Shown here one piece after another: positions 42,497 to 53,157 of a stretch of DNA of 64,000 nt. The notes beneath the pieces are model-generated. The model saw only the letters and a list, made by a program, of their open reading frames with translations, had not been told where the DNA came from and ran no database searches. Location of the stretch: assembly GCF_018861065.1 (NCBI RefSeq), contig NZ_JAHKQO010000015.1, positions 1 through 64,000 on the forward strand. Direction: 5' to 3'. Numbering within the stretch: position 1 is the first letter of the stretch; each line of letters starts with the position of its first letter. Source of the DNA: Paraglaciecola arctica (GTDB lineage: Bacteria > Pseudomonadota > Gammaproteobacteria > Enterobacterales > Alteromonadaceae). Made by a program: the position numbers and the translations under genes.

Positions 42497-43870
42497 TTAG
42501 CTATTGTTGTCTAGGTGTTTAAAATCCACTTTTTCTGCTGATATGCCTGCGTCTGGATCGTTATACACTTCAATATCGAGTTCGCTTTCACTTTTAGCCA
42601 CTATACAAGCCACCATACAGTCACCCGTAACGTTAACGGCGGTTCGGGTCATATCAAGTAAACGATCTACACCAATGATAAGCGCGATGCCTTCAACGGG
42701 TAAATTTACCTGCTGTAGCACCATTGCAAGCATTATCAGGCCCACGCCAGGTACACCTGCGGTGCCTACCGACGCAAGAGTGGCTGTGAGGATCACCATC
42801 ATATAATCACCTAGACTTAAATCTACGCCATATACTTGAGCAATAAACACTGTCGCTACGCCTTGCATAATTGCGGTGCCGTCCATATTGATGGTTGAAC
42901 CGAGGGGAACCGTAAAAGAGGCGACTGAGCGTTTAACTCCAAGCTTACTTATTGCGGTTTCCATAGTAACCGGTAACGTCGCGCTACTGCTTGACGTACT
43001 AAAAGCGAACAATGCCGCATCTCGCATTTTTCTAATTAGATTTAATGGGCTCAAACCACTTAGAGTTTTTAGAACAATGGGATAAGTAACAAATGCATGA
43101 ACAAACAGGGCAAAAAGAACCAAAAGAAAATACTTGAGTAAGCTCGCTATAGTGTCAAAGCCTATAGTGGCAAAGAGTTTAGCCATTAATACAAACACAC
43201 CATAAGGGGCAAGGTTCATCAAAATAGTCACTAGTTTCATTATGACGGCACTTAAATCTTCGAACACTGACGTTAGCCTTTTACCTGCATCCCCAGTCAT
43301 GGCCATAGATATGCCGAAAAGTACCGCAAAGACTATGATTTGCAACATGTTGCCTTCGGCCATTGCATTAATAGGGTTGGTAGGCATCATGTTTATGATC
43401 ACTTGTCCTAGCGAAGGAGCTTCTTTAGCAATGTAATTAGACTCAGAAACTAAGTTTAACCCTTCACCTGGTTTGATTAACAAAGCAAAGGTAACAGCTA
43501 GACTGATCGCCAACGCAGTGGTAAAGATGTAGAGCAATATCGATTTTCCTCCCAATCGCCCTAATTTAGAGGGATCAGATAAGCTCGAAGTGCCGCACAC
43601 TAAAGAAACAAAGACTAATGGTACAACCAGCATTTTCAAACTGGCGATAAATATACTTCCCACTACATTAAATATACCTTCGACTAAAAGTGTATACGTT
43701 GAAACATGCAAGCCGAATACACTAAAGGAAAAATCTCCGCTATCATCAAACAACCATTGTAATAAAGCTCCGATAATTATTCCGGCGATCATGCCGATAA
43801 AGATACGAGCGGTAAGTCCGAGTTTTTGTGGTGTGGGTTTTTGTGATGACAAATTGATTGAAGTGGTCAT
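42497..43870 (-). CDS. Dicarboxylate/amino acid:cation symporter (DAACS family)
   Basis: A 457-residue inner-membrane sodium- or proton-coupled carrier related to GltP/GltT/DctA. The re-entrant loop SSSSATLPVT, the NMDGTAIMQG sequence in TM7 and DRLLDMTRTAVNVTGD in TM8 are intact. DRLLDMTRTAVNV, with the Asp and Arg, fits glutamate/aspartate carriers as well as C4-dicarboxylate ones; the substrate is not settled. Monocistronic. Confidence 0.9.
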   Translation of the reverse strand: MTTSINLSSQKPTPQKLGLTARIFIGMIAGIIIGALLQWLFDDSGDFSFSVFGLHVSTYTLLVEGIFNVVGSIFIASLKMLVVPLVFVSLVCGTSSLSDPSKLGRLGGKSILLYIFTTALAISLAVTFALLIKPGEGLNLVSESNYIAKEAPSLGQVIINMMPTNPINAMAEGNMLQIIVFAVLFGISMAMTGDAGKRLTSVFEDLSAVIMKLVTILMNLAPYGVFVLMAKLFATIGFDTIASLLKYFLLVLFALFVHAFVTYPIVLKTLSGLSPLNLIRKMRDAALFAFSTSSSSATLPVTMETAISKLGVKRSVASFTVPLGSTINMDGTAIMQGVATVFIAQVYGVDLSLGDYMMVILTATLASVGTAGVPGVGLIMLAMVLQQVNLPVEGIALIIGVDRLLDMTRTAVNVTGDCMVACIVAKSESELDIEVYNDPDAGISAEKVDFKHLDNNS

Positions 43871-44033
43871 GAAAATCCTAAGCTTTATTTTTGTTTAAAG
43901 TCGCAATTATTTAGTGCTATTGAATTGGGCTATCTAATCTAACCTACGCCTAGGTTAGCAAGATTGTCGTTCAAGCTGAACTATTAAAGTGAATTTGCCA
44001 TCACAATATGGCTAATGTGTATAGGAAAGGTAT

Positions 44034-46337
44034 ATGATTTTACGTTTTAGAACGCTGTTAGGATTTTTGGCTTTACTGAGCCTATTTTCTTGTGGAGGCG
44101 GGGGAGAGATTTCACGTGATGATAGTGGAACGAGTACTGGGGGAGGCACCGTTAACGTTACCAGAAATGTAGAGTTGGAGTTCGCTGACGCCAATGGTCA
44201 GCCTTCGAAAGATTTAAACGAGTCAAATCCTTTAACTTTGACAGCCACTGCTATCGATTCAAATGGCGATCCTGTCGCTGATACCTTGATTACCTTTACT
44301 TTTCAGCCTGAAGGTCTAGCTGTATTTGGCAATGACTCTGGCACAGCTTCGACCGGTAGTGACGGCGTTGCTACTATTGATATTCTTGTGGGAGAGAACT
44401 CAGGTGACGGTGTCATAGTTGCTACTTTAAGCTCTGGTGAAACAGATGAGACTACCTTCAAATCATCAGGCTCATCACAAAATGGAGTTCCAGCATCAAT
44501 CGAATTGTATGGTAGCTCCACACAATTAGCGTCAAGCGGGTCGGATGAAATTGAGTTAATTGCACAAGTCAAGAATGCGAATAACGTCCTGCTTGAAGGC
44601 GTAGCTGTAACTTTTTCAGCCAATTCTTCTGCTAGCTTACAAATAACGCAAGGTACCACCGGAGAAGACGGCACTGCGAGAGCTTTGCTCGGTACACAAA
44701 ATAAGTCGGAAAACCGTGTCATAACAGTAACCGCGTCCGTATCAGGTTTAGCTGAACCAAAATCACTAGATGTTCACGTAGTAGGTACCTCAGTGTCAGT
44801 AAATGGACCACCTACCGTGATTGTGGGAGAGACAGCAACATTTACAATTTTTCTTTCTGACTTTGACGGTATAGGTATCGCTAATCAAAGTGTTCAAGTA
44901 AGTTCAACACAAGGCAATACAATAGATGCTCCAACATTGGTTACTGATGGAGAAGGCCAAGTGATTGTTAATTATACTGCCACTAATTCTGGTTTGGATG
45001 AGATTATCGCATCTGCGTTAAATACCAGTGCTAATTTAAATGTCAGTGTTCAGCAGGACCAATTTAGTTTTACCGAAGTGTCTACAACAGATATTCCTCT
45101 GGGTTCAGCAAGCAATATAGAACTAACCTGGCTAAAAGATACTATCCCATTTGCAAATGGCGCAATAACACTAACCACCACAAGAGGAACACTTTCGACT
45201 AGTAGTGCAACCACCAATTCCGAAGGTAAAGTCAACTTTCAAATTCAATCAAATAACGCGGGTAGGGCAATTGTTTCTGCACAGGGCGTTGATTCTAGTG
45301 GTGAGACTCCGGTCTATGTCAATGTCAGTACCGAAGTGGAATTTGTTGCGACCCAAGTCAATAACATTATCTTGTCGGCCAGTCCTAATTCTATTGGTCC
45401 AGCTGGGCAGAAAAGTACCATAACTGCGGTATTGCGTGATGCAGCAGGAAATTTAGTTAAAGGCAAAACGGTTAACTTTAATAATGATGATGTCAGTGGT
45501 GGTGAGATTTTCCCTGCGTCTTCAGTGACTGACAGTAATGGTGTGGCGTCAACTGTTTACACATCTTCAAGTGTAACAACAGAAAATGGCATTACTATTT
45601 CTGCGACAGAGCCTGACTCCAATATTGTAGCTAGCGTAAATTTAACGGTTGCCGACAGATCCCAGTTTATTTCAATCGGTACTGGTAATACGATTTCATC
45701 ACCGGATGAAACCAGTTATTTGAAAAAGTTCACAGTATTTGTCACAGACGCTAATTCTAACCCCGTTGAAGGTGTTGAACTCACTGTAACCGGAACACCT
45801 GTAAAATATTCAGAAATTCTTGAGCCTAATGCTGAGCCTGGAGAAGCCAACTATCAAGCTATTCGCCCCGCATTTTACAAAGGTTATTGGGTTCCTTATC
45901 CGAATCAAGAAGATTTCGAATTCTGGACAGCAGTCCGAACCATTGGTTGTGCTAATGAAGACGTTGATGACGATGCAATTGAAGATCAAAATGAAGATAT
46001 CAATGGTGATGGTGAGTTGACACCAGGTAATATCTTGTCGATTGACGGTAATATTGTCACAGATGAAAATGGCCAAGCGATTATTGAGTTACGTTATGCA
46101 AAAACATTTGCTGCTTGGGGACAGGTCAAAATAACGGCGAGTACACCTGTATCAGGAAGCGAATCTCAAGCCAGCCAGTTTTTCATCTTGTCGGCATCAT
46201 CTACCGACTTACGAGAAGAAGCCACGCCTCCAAACACCAATCCTTTTGGTAATGGCTTAAATTCAGTTGAAGATCCTAACAACCCAGGTACCTTCATCGA
46301 TGATGGTGCAAACCTGACTTGTGAAAATACCTTATAG
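44034..46337 (+). CDS. Large lipoprotein with bacterial Ig-like (BIG1-type) repeats
   Basis: A 767-residue lipoprotein with signal and lipobox LFSCGGGG (Cys20) and then a Gly/Ser/Thr linker. Several domains of about 95-105 residues follow, each with a pattern such as NGDPVADTLITFTF...GTASTGSDGVATIDI, as in intimin/invasin-like group 1 Ig repeats. An acidic stretch near 640-660 (DVDDDAIEDQNEDINGDGEL) resembles calcium-binding loops. A surface or adhesive role is suggested, not shown. It is divergent from the symporter gene. Confidence 0.82.
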   Translation: MILRFRTLLGFLALLSLFSCGGGGEISRDDSGTSTGGGTVNVTRNVELEFADANGQPSKDLNESNPLTLTATAIDSNGDPVADTLITFTFQPEGLAVFGNDSGTASTGSDGVATIDILVGENSGDGVIVATLSSGETDETTFKSSGSSQNGVPASIELYGSSTQLASSGSDEIELIAQVKNANNVLLEGVAVTFSANSSASLQITQGTTGEDGTARALLGTQNKSENRVITVTASVSGLAEPKSLDVHVVGTSVSVNGPPTVIVGETATFTIFLSDFDGIGIANQSVQVSSTQGNTIDAPTLVTDGEGQVIVNYTATNSGLDEIIASALNTSANLNVSVQQDQFSFTEVSTTDIPLGSASNIELTWLKDTIPFANGAITLTTTRGTLSTSSATTNSEGKVNFQIQSNNAGRAIVSAQGVDSSGETPVYVNVSTEVEFVATQVNNIILSASPNSIGPAGQKSTITAVLRDAAGNLVKGKTVNFNNDDVSGGEIFPASSVTDSNGVASTVYTSSSVTTENGITISATEPDSNIVASVNLTVADRSQFISIGTGNTISSPDETSYLKKFTVFVTDANSNPVEGVELTVTGTPVKYSEILEPNAEPGEANYQAIRPAFYKGYWVPYPNQEDFEFWTAVRTIGCANEDVDDDAIEDQNEDINGDGELTPGNILSIDGNIVTDENGQAIIELRYAKTFAAWGQVKITASTPVSGSESQASQFFILSASSTDLREEATPPNTNPFGNGLNSVEDPNNPGTFIDDGANLTCENTL

Positions 46338-46346
46338 TTAATTAAG

Positions 46347-46374
46347 TAGCCAGCTCAGTTTGTTGAGCTGGCTA
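46347..46374. terminator. Hairpin between Ig-like lipoprotein and astB
   Basis: TAGCCAGCTCA (46347-46357) pairs perfectly with TGAGCTGGCTA (46364-46374) around a 6-base loop. It lies between convergent genes and could stop both; the T tract is weak in each direction. Confidence 0.65.
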
Positions 46375-46394
46375 AATTGACTGGGTGTTTTATT

Positions 46395-47735
46395 TTAGAT
46401 TTGTTGAAACGGATATACCGAGCCTAAGTGCAAAATTTGAGTTAACTCATCTAGCGCCGTTCTTGATTCAATTAATAATTGTGGATCACTTAAATCATTA
46501 ACGTGTAATGTTTCACGATAATGTGTATCTACCCAATTATTTAAACGTTCAAACTGTGCATCGTTAATTAAGGTATGTTGATTGACAGCAGCATGCTCTT
46601 TTTCTGTCATAGCCACGCGAAGACGCAAACATGCGGGCCCGCCACCATTGCGCATACTCTGTTTTACATCGTGATAATAAACATGTTTGATTGGTGTGTT
46701 TTGTTGCACTAATTTATCTAAATAATTGGCTACTGCTGGATTCTCTTTGCAGTCGGTTGGCGCTATTATTGCCATGTCGCCGTTAGCTAAACTAATAATT
46801 TGAGTATTAAATAGATAGCTCTTAATCGCATCTTGGACACTCACTTCAGAGGTTTTTACACAAATAAAATGTAACTCATCTTTGCCAAATTTTTGTTTAA
46901 TGTTGGCTAACGCTTGTTCTGATTGATAAAAAGCCTGTTCGTGGAAAAACAACACATTTCGGTTGCCCACTGCTATCACGTCATTGTGAAATACGCCTTG
47001 GTCAATGAGGTCAGGATTCTGCTGCACGTAAACTACATTATCATCATTTAGTCCATGTAACCTGGCCACAGCTTGACTTGCTTCAAGGGTCTGCCGAGCG
47101 GGAAACTTCTTTGGTGCTGGTTTACTGGTATCGAATGCGTGGCGTCCATACACAAAGAGTTCTAAACCAGCTTTGCCATATTCACTACAAAGACGAGTAT
47201 GATTGGCTGCTCCTTCATCACCAAAATGTTCATTGTCTGGCAAATGTTCATGATGAACAAAATGTTCGCGATTCGCAAAGGTCGCCTTGAGGATTTTCCC
47301 GGTGACTTCAGGCTCTAAAGAACGATGATACTTATTCGTTAAATTTGCAGGAGTGAAATGAATTTTGGTATCGCTAGTATCGGCGCTAGGCGAAACAGTT
47401 GCAGCGTTAGCAGTCCACATGCTAGAGGCTGAGCAACACGCTTGAAAAATAGCCGGTGCTTGTTTTGCTGCTAGGGATAAAACATTAGCGTCGGTTCCGC
47501 TAAACCCCAATCTACGTAATGATGCGATGTCAGGACGCTCCTGTGGCGCTAGAACACCTTGAACCATACCGAGGTCAGTTAGGGCCTTCATTTTCTTTAA
47601 GCCCTGCTTAGCGGCCTGTTTAGGGCTGCTTGAGGCACTCGCATTATTTAACGAAGCAACGTTTCCATAGGATAACCCCGCATAATTATGGGTTGGTCCA
47701 ACTAAACCATCAAAATTGGCTTCAAATTGTTTCAT
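46395..47735 (-). CDS. astB: N-succinylarginine dihydrolase
   Basis: A 446-residue enzyme of the arginine succinyltransferase (AST) pathway, converting N2-succinylarginine to succinylornithine, CO2 and ammonia. The start [22 protein letters not shown] and [16 protein letters not shown] are highly typical. The other ast genes are not adjacent, so astB is separate from the usual astCADBE cluster here. Its upstream 310 bp showed no clear ArgR box or sigma-54 promoter to me. Confidence 0.95.
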   Translation of the reverse strand: MKQFEANFDGLVGPTHNYAGLSYGNVASLNNASASSSPKQAAKQGLKKMKALTDLGMVQGVLAPQERPDIASLRRLGFSGTDANVLSLAAKQAPAIFQACCSASSMWTANAATVSPSADTSDTKIHFTPANLTNKYHRSLEPEVTGKILKATFANREHFVHHEHLPDNEHFGDEGAANHTRLCSEYGKAGLELFVYGRHAFDTSKPAPKKFPARQTLEASQAVARLHGLNDDNVVYVQQNPDLIDQGVFHNDVIAVGNRNVLFFHEQAFYQSEQALANIKQKFGKDELHFICVKTSEVSVQDAIKSYLFNTQIISLANGDMAIIAPTDCKENPAVANYLDKLVQQNTPIKHVYYHDVKQSMRNGGGPACLRLRVAMTEKEHAAVNQHTLINDAQFERLNNWVDTHYRETLHVNDLSDPQLLIESRTALDELTQILHLGSVYPFQQI

Positions 47736-48046
47736 TTTTACCTCACAGTTAGATATTTCTCGTCAGCTTTTGAGCCCTATCTGCTCCACTTTTTTGACTT
47801 GAAATAACCTTCAAATTACGAATTGCTGAGCATTATACTGTTTTTGTTTGCCGTGCCAATGCAGCTGTATAAAAAGTAAACAGTGAAAGTGACTCTAAAA
47901 AAAAGAATATTGGATAAGTATGAAGAAGAACTTGTTTTATATTCATTTTGTCGATATATGTTAAAAAGCAATTTAAAGAGGTGAACCTGAGGTTATGTCC
48001 ACCTTGTTATTAAAAACCTATAAAAATCAAAGGTTAAAACCAATAT
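47736..48046. other. Intergenic region between astB and topA
   Basis: A 311-bp gap between divergent genes. The only structure noted is a small hairpin in the probable topA leader, GGTG-AACC/GGTT-CACC (47980-48003). No coding sequence or confident promoter was identified. Confidence 0.4.
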
Positions 48047-50689
48047 ATGGCAAAGCATCTAGTCATTGTCGAATCACCGGCAAAGGCAAAAACGATTAAT
48101 AAATATCTCGGTAAAGATTTTATTGTAAAATCTAGTGTCGGGCACGTTCGGGATCTTCCGCATAAGGCTGTGGGCAAAGTTGCGCCTAAAAAACCAGCAA
48201 AAGAACTCAAACTTCTCTCAGAAAAAAAGCGCGAAAACTATTTGCGTGATTATGAATATAAAAAGTTAGTTGATCGCATGGGGATCGATCCTAAAAATGA
48301 TTGGCAAGCTCATTACGATGTACTCGAAGGCAAAGAAAAAGTTGTTAACGAACTCAAAAAGTTGGCAAAAAATGCTGACACTGTTTATCTCGCAACGGAT
48401 TTGGATAGGGAAGGGGAAGCGATTGCTTGGCATTTACGCGAGCTAATCGATGAACCAGGAAAAGAATTTCAGCGTGTGGTTTTTAATGAAATTACCAAAA
48501 ACGCCATTCAAGAAGCATTTGCCCATCCCGGAGAATTAAATATCGAGATGGCAAACGCACAACAAGCTAGACGTTTTCTAGATAGAGTCGTGGGTTTCAT
48601 GGTGTCACCGCTACTATGGAAAAAGGTAGCAAGAGGCTTGTCGGCCGGACGTGTACAATCGGTAGCAGTGCGACTGGTAGTTGAGCGTGAAAGAGAAATT
48701 AAAGCCTTTGTACCCGAGGAATTTTGGGACTTACACGCAGACCTAACCACTGCAAAAAATACCAATTTGCGGATGCAAGTAGTTAAAGAAAGTGGCGCCG
48801 CTTTTAAGCCTAAAAGCAAAGCCCAGACCGATAAAGTGGTTAACCAACTTGAAGGTGCAAATTTTCAAGTCGTAAGCCGCGAATCGCGACCGACCCAAAG
48901 TAAACCTTCGGCACCGTTCATCACGTCTACTTTGCAACAATCAGCCAGTACCCGTTTAGGTTTTGGTGTGAAAAAAACCATGATGATGGCGCAGCGATTG
49001 TATGAAGCGGGTCATATTACCTACATGCGTACTGATTCAACCCATTTGGGAAAAGAAGCGGTAGACAGTTGTCGTGATTATATAAGCGATAATTTTGGCA
49101 ATAATTATTTGCCAGAAAATCCAATTAAGTACGGAAGCAAAGAGGGAGCACAAGAGGCTCACGAAGCAATTCGTCCTTCGAATGTGTTACTTAAGTCAGA
49201 AGCCATTGCTGATGTAGAACGTGATGCGCAACGCTTATATGAGCTGATTTGGCGACAATTTGTAGCCTGTCAGATGACACCTGCTAAATACGATGCAAGT
49301 ACCATTAGAGTGAAAGCGGGTGAATTTGAGTTAACTGCAAAAGGCCGTGTGTTGAAGTTTGATGGTTGGACTAAAGTTCAAAACCCACAACGCAAAAAAG
49401 GTGATGAGGATTTATTACTACCTGATGTGAAAGAAGGTGAGAGTCTTGCACTTAAACAGTTAGATCCTAAACAGCACTTCACTAAACCTGTGGCTCGATT
49501 TAATGAAGCTTCTTTGGTTAAAGAGTTGGAAAAACGTGGTATCGGGCGACCGTCTACCTACGCCAGTATCATCTCTACGATCCAAGATCGCGGATATGCT
49601 CGAATTGATAGTAAACGATTCTATGCCGAAAAAATGGGAGAGATTGTAAACGACCGTTTGATGGAAAATTTTGACGACCTTATTGGTTATGATTTTACCG
49701 CCAATATGGAGCAGCAACTCGATGAAATTGCTGAAGGAAGAGCCTCATGGAAAGGGGTGTTAGACGATTTTTATGTGGATTTTGAGCAGAAATTACATGT
49801 TGCTGAAAAAACGCCTGAAGAAGGCGGTATGCGTTTAAATCAGGCTATTCCCACTGATATTGAGTGTCCTAAATGTGGGCGTCCAATGAATGTTCGAACC
49901 GCTAGTACTGGTGTATTCTTAGGTTGCTCTGGATACAGTTTGCCACCTAAAGAGCGCTGTACAGGCACCATGAATTTAACCTCTGGTGATGAAGTCATCA
50001 AAGTTGATGATGAAGAAGAATTAGAAACCGAAGTATTACGTTCAAAACGCCGTTGTAATGAATGTGGTACAGCGATGGATAGTTATTTGGTTGACGAGTC
50101 TCGTAAGCTACACGTATGCGGAAACTCCCCTGCGTGTGAAGGTGTTTACGTAGAAAAAGGTACCTTTAAAATTAAAGGTTACGAAGGCCCTATTCTTGAG
50201 TGTGATAAATGTGGCTCAAATATGGAGCTGAAAAATGGCCGTTTTGGTAAATATTTTGGCTGTACTAACGAAGAATGTAAAAACACTCGTAAGTTACTTC
50301 GAAATGGTGAAGCTGCACCTCCTAAAGAAGATCCTACCGACTTGCCAGAATTAGAATGTGTTAAATCTGATGCGCATTTTGTGCTTAGGGATGGCGCTTC
50401 CGGTATTTTCCTGGCGGCTCATAATTTTCCAAAATCAAGGGAAACAAGAGCTCCACAGGTAGCCGAATTGGCTAGATTTAGAGACCGAATATCACCTAAA
50501 TTTCATTACCTGGCCGATGCCCCAGCTAAAGATCCAGACGGCAACCCAACTATTGTGCGTTATAGTCGTAAAACTAAACAACAGTACGTGATGTCAGAAA
50601 ACGAAGAAGGCAAAGCGACAGGTTGGTCTGCATGGTGTACTGATGGAAAATGGAAAGCTGAAGATAAACGCAAGAAACCCAAAAAGTAA
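48047..50689 (+). CDS. topA: DNA topoisomerase I
   Basis: An 880-residue type IA topoisomerase that relaxes negative supercoils. The TOPRIM domain opens with [19 protein letters not shown] and contains the acidic [12 protein letters not shown]; the catalytic tyrosine is Tyr326 in [10 protein letters not shown]. Three zinc-ribbon motifs with four Cys each occur near 606-740 (ECPKCGRP..., [10 protein letters not shown]..., [10 protein letters not shown]...), then the C-terminal domains. The length is close to E. coli TopA (865). Confidence 0.96.
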   Translation: MAKHLVIVESPAKAKTINKYLGKDFIVKSSVGHVRDLPHKAVGKVAPKKPAKELKLLSEKKRENYLRDYEYKKLVDRMGIDPKNDWQAHYDVLEGKEKVVNELKKLAKNADTVYLATDLDREGEAIAWHLRELIDEPGKEFQRVVFNEITKNAIQEAFAHPGELNIEMANAQQARRFLDRVVGFMVSPLLWKKVARGLSAGRVQSVAVRLVVEREREIKAFVPEEFWDLHADLTTAKNTNLRMQVVKESGAAFKPKSKAQTDKVVNQLEGANFQVVSRESRPTQSKPSAPFITSTLQQSASTRLGFGVKKTMMMAQRLYEAGHITYMRTDSTHLGKEAVDSCRDYISDNFGNNYLPENPIKYGSKEGAQEAHEAIRPSNVLLKSEAIADVERDAQRLYELIWRQFVACQMTPAKYDASTIRVKAGEFELTAKGRVLKFDGWTKVQNPQRKKGDEDLLLPDVKEGESLALKQLDPKQHFTKPVARFNEASLVKELEKRGIGRPSTYASIISTIQDRGYARIDSKRFYAEKMGEIVNDRLMENFDDLIGYDFTANMEQQLDEIAEGRASWKGVLDDFYVDFEQKLHVAEKTPEEGGMRLNQAIPTDIECPKCGRPMNVRTASTGVFLGCSGYSLPPKERCTGTMNLTSGDEVIKVDDEEELETEVLRSKRRCNECGTAMDSYLVDESRKLHVCGNSPACEGVYVEKGTFKIKGYEGPILECDKCGSNMELKNGRFGKYFGCTNEECKNTRKLLRNGEAAPPKEDPTDLPELECVKSDAHFVLRDGASGIFLAAHNFPKSRETRAPQVAELARFRDRISPKFHYLADAPAKDPDGNPTIVRYSRKTKQQYVMSENEEGKATGWSAWCTDGKWKAEDKRKKPKK

Positions 50690-50709
50690 TTTAGTGGTAT
50701 AGCCTCTAT

Positions 50710-50740
50710 TACGGCAGCTTATGGCTGCCGTATTGTTTTA
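50710..50740 (+). terminator. Terminator of topA
   Basis: TACGGCAGC (50710-50718) pairs perfectly with GCTGCCGTA (50724-50732), loop TTATG, followed by TTGTTTTA. Confidence 0.85.
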
Positions 50741-50764
50741 AACTTTATAAAATGGCATTCAATT

Positions 50765-51334
50765 ATGGCCCTCTCTTTACAAGAACAATTACTCAAAGCC
50801 GGATTAACGGATAAGAAAAAAGCGAAACAAGTTCGACAGCAAAAAAGTAAACAAGCTAAGGCTCAAAAGAATCACAACTTGGTTCAAACCAATGAAGCAA
50901 AATTAGCCGCTGAAAAGCTGATTGAAGCGAAAAAAGCTAAAGATCGTGAACTCAATCAAAAAGCCAAACAAGAGGCGGATAAAAAGGCCTTAGTCGCACA
51001 AATAAAACAGTTGATTGAAGCCAACAAACAACCCAAGTTTGCAGGCTCAAAACGAGAAGATGAAGTGGTGTGTAATTTTACTGACGGTACCATTATTAAA
51101 CGTATGTATGTCAGCCAATCCACGCAAAAACAAATTAGCCAAGGCAAATTAGCCATAGTGAAGTTGGATGATGGTTACGAGCTAGTTCCCATGCCTGTTG
51201 CCAATAAAATATCAGAAAGAGATGAATCCATAGTGGTGTATAGGGCAGATAACATCAGTGAAGCGGATCTGAAAAGCAGTGAAGAAGACGATTGGTACGC
51301 AGATTATGATATTCCAGACGATCTAAATTGGTAA
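50765..51334 (+). CDS. DUF2058-family (YaiL-like) protein
   Basis: A 189-residue protein with a very Lys/Gln-rich coiled-coil N-terminal half (about 5-85: QEQLLKAGLTDKKKAKQVRQ and onward) and a C-terminal domain with YNFTDG-like CNFTDGTIIKRMYVS and an acidic end (EEDDWYADYDIPDDLNW). This matches DUF2058 (E. coli YaiL), called a nucleoprotein or polynucleotide-associated enzyme without firm function. It follows topA after its terminator. Confidence 0.85.
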   Translation: MALSLQEQLLKAGLTDKKKAKQVRQQKSKQAKAQKNHNLVQTNEAKLAAEKLIEAKKAKDRELNQKAKQEADKKALVAQIKQLIEANKQPKFAGSKREDEVVCNFTDGTIIKRMYVSQSTQKQISQGKLAIVKLDDGYELVPMPVANKISERDESIVVYRADNISEADLKSSEEDDWYADYDIPDDLNW

Positions 51335-51647
51335 ATGATTTATACCCTAAACCTAAAGCTGTATTGAACAAAGCAGCTTTGGGAAAATTATTGCCTGCAC
51401 TCGTAACTGCCATCAATTGTAACTAAGCAACGCCAAAACTATCACTGAAGTTATTTCCACCACTCGCCTTGCTTTTAAATAGTAAACAAAAATATAACTC
51501 AAAATTAGTTACAAAAAACTGAGGCTTTTCAAACTATTATGCTTTTGAATAGCTGTGATATAAATAAAAGTTACAAATTTATATCAGTTTCAAACCTAAG
51601 AATGCGGTATTCTGCCGCCACAGTTTTAGACGTTTTAACATTTTATT
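51335..51647. other. Intergenic region upstream of the AraC-type gene
   Basis: A 313-bp AT-rich gap. It holds one 10-bp inverted repeat (listed separately) and no recognisable gene. The regulator's promoter must lie in its last 100 bp, but no consensus is clear. Confidence 0.4.
51556..51586. promoter_or_regulatory. Inverted repeat before the AraC-type regulator
   Basis: TGATATAAAT (51556-51565) and ATTTATATCA (51577-51586) are perfect inverted arms with an 11-base spacer, centred 77 bp before the start codon. A likely operator, protein unknown. Confidence 0.45.
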
Positions 51648-52724
51648 ATGCAAAGTTTTTTTCTCATCTTAACGGGCATAGCGTTCGGGGCAATATTGCT
51701 TGTTGTATGTAAACTCATGTTTGATTACCGACAAGTATTAAGCGCCAGAGTGTTAAGCTTATTGTTACTCAGTGCCGCTTGTTACTTGATACAGCCGCTT
51801 GTGCAAGACATATTTGTATTTAGATTTGTACTGGGAATGGTAGCCATGATGAGCCCCGCTTTATTTTGGATGTTCGCTTCTACATTATTTCAAATGAATG
51901 AAGGTAATCAAAAATTGCACTCAGGCCATTATATTGGACTAGCGGTGTGTTTTTCTTTGGGTATCTATCAATGCTTGCAATCTCCCGCTGAATTAGACGA
52001 CTCAATTATTCATTTGGTATCACTTGTTGTAACGGGTGCAATTACGATTTTAGGTCTGTTGGATGTATTTCGAAACTGGCAATCAGACTTAGTTGAATGT
52101 CGTCGCTTTTTACGTTTAAGTTTATCTGTGACTTGTGGCGCGTTTTTGTTGTTTATTGTGGCGAACGAATTTATTTATGGGCACGGCGAATTCCCTGAGT
52201 TCTTAAATTACCTGAATATTATTGTCATTAGTATTTTTTCTATGTCCTACGGTTATATTATTTTGGTTTCCAACTCAAACATTCTGGTTGAATCGATTGA
52301 TGATTTGCCACCTGAGTTAGTGAAGCAAGAAGCCCCGAAACCATCATCAGCAGATATACATTGGTTAGATAAATTAACTAGAGCGATGGAAGAGGAGTTT
52401 TATTATCGGCAAGTTGACTTGACCATTAAGGGGCTTTCAGAACACTTAGATATCCCTGAACATCAACTTAGGCGATTGATTAATCAGCACCTTGGCTATA
52501 GAAATTTTAATGACTATCTAAATCGATACAGAGTGCGAGATGCAGCGCAACGTTTGTCAGATCCTAAATTAGTCAGAATTCCTATTCTTACTATCGCGAT
52601 TGAATCAGGTTATGCCTCTCTAACTACTTTTAACAAAGCATTTAAAAGTCTGCAAACTATGACACCGAGTGAGTTTCGTCGAATAAGTGGTATGGCGGAG
52701 GCAACACAACTGACCGATTTCTAA
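51648..52724 (+). CDS. Membrane-anchored AraC-family regulator
   Basis: A 358-residue protein with about six or seven hydrophobic helices in the first 215 residues and an AraC/XylS DNA-binding domain at 250-350. Two helix-turn-helix units are seen: TIKGLSEHLDIPEHQLRRLINQ and ILTIAIESGYASLTTFNKAFKSLQ, ending MTPSEFRR. Such membrane-embedded regulators probably sense an envelope or lipid-soluble signal. Phased direct repeats just behind it, in front of the small secreted protein gene, suggest its target. Orientation and context are otherwise uninformative. Confidence 0.88.
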   Translation: MQSFFLILTGIAFGAILLVVCKLMFDYRQVLSARVLSLLLLSAACYLIQPLVQDIFVFRFVLGMVAMMSPALFWMFASTLFQMNEGNQKLHSGHYIGLAVCFSLGIYQCLQSPAELDDSIIHLVSLVVTGAITILGLLDVFRNWQSDLVECRRFLRLSLSVTCGAFLLFIVANEFIYGHGEFPEFLNYLNIIVISIFSMSYGYIILVSNSNILVESIDDLPPELVKQEAPKPSSADIHWLDKLTRAMEEEFYYRQVDLTIKGLSEHLDIPEHQLRRLINQHLGYRNFNDYLNRYRVRDAAQRLSDPKLVRIPILTIAIESGYASLTTFNKAFKSLQTMTPSEFRRISGMAEATQLTDF

Positions 52725-52774
52725 TTTTTCCTTACCGATTTCGAAAAAGTATACAGGATTTCGCAATCGGTAAG
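52712..52774 (+). promoter_or_regulatory. Phased direct repeats and inverted repeat, candidate AraC operator
   Basis: ACCGATTTC (52713), ACCGATTTCG (52734) and ACAGGATTTCG (52753) place the core GATTTC at 52716, 52737 and 52757, about two helical turns apart. CTTACCGATT (52731-52740) also pairs with AATCGGTAAG (52765-52774). Direct repeats with about 21-bp period are the normal binding pattern of AraC-type proteins. Confidence 0.55.
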
Positions 52775-52779
52775 ACAAA

Positions 52780-52811
52780 TTGACTCGTTTATATTTAAAT
52801 GCATGAGTCAA
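52780..52811. repeat. 7-bp inverted repeat before the small secreted protein
   Basis: TTGACTC (52780-52786) and GAGTCAA (52805-52811) flank 18 AT-rich bases, 22 bp before the start codon at 52833. TTGACT may double as a -35 element. Confidence 0.4.
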
Positions 52812-52832
52812 CTCAATTAATTAGGAAATCTA

Positions 52833-53138
52833 ATGACTAAATTTATCAAACCATTTTTAATAGCCTGTTCAGTGTATGTTCTAGGTTCGTCACTTGTATT
52901 TGCAGAAGTTGAGTTATCCAAGGAAGACACCAAAGCTAAAGCTAGCGAAGTTTGTCAAAGTGAAGCTAAAGCACGTTACGGTGAAGAGTCTGTTGAATAC
53001 GTTAGTAGCAAGGTTAAATGGATGAAAGCCATGGGTGGTGCTGCGGTGAAAATGAAAATAAAACCTCAAGGTAAACGTATTACTAAGTATTCTTGTGTTT
53101 TACAGCAAGATCAGTTGGTAAAATTTTACAAGGTGTAA
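52833..53138 (+). CDS. Small secreted protein, unknown function
   Basis: A 101-residue protein with a signal peptide (cleavage after VFA, about residue 24) and a short mature part of about 77 residues containing two Cys (EVCQSEAKARYG and KYSCVLQQ) that could form a disulfide. I do not recognise a family. It is the only gene directly behind the membrane AraC regulator and has candidate operator repeats in its upstream region, so it may be its regulated partner. Confidence 0.65.
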   Translation: MTKFIKPFLIACSVYVLGSSLVFAEVELSKEDTKAKASEVCQSEAKARYGEESVEYVSSKVKWMKAMGGAAVKMKIKPQGKRITKYSCVLQQDQLVKFYKV

Positions 53139-53157
53139 TTTAGCGTATCAATTTTGT

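Noticed and set aside
44303-44722. 139-codon minus-strand frame
   Set aside because: Antisense shadow of the Ig-like lipoprotein gene, low-complexity composition caused by its repeats.
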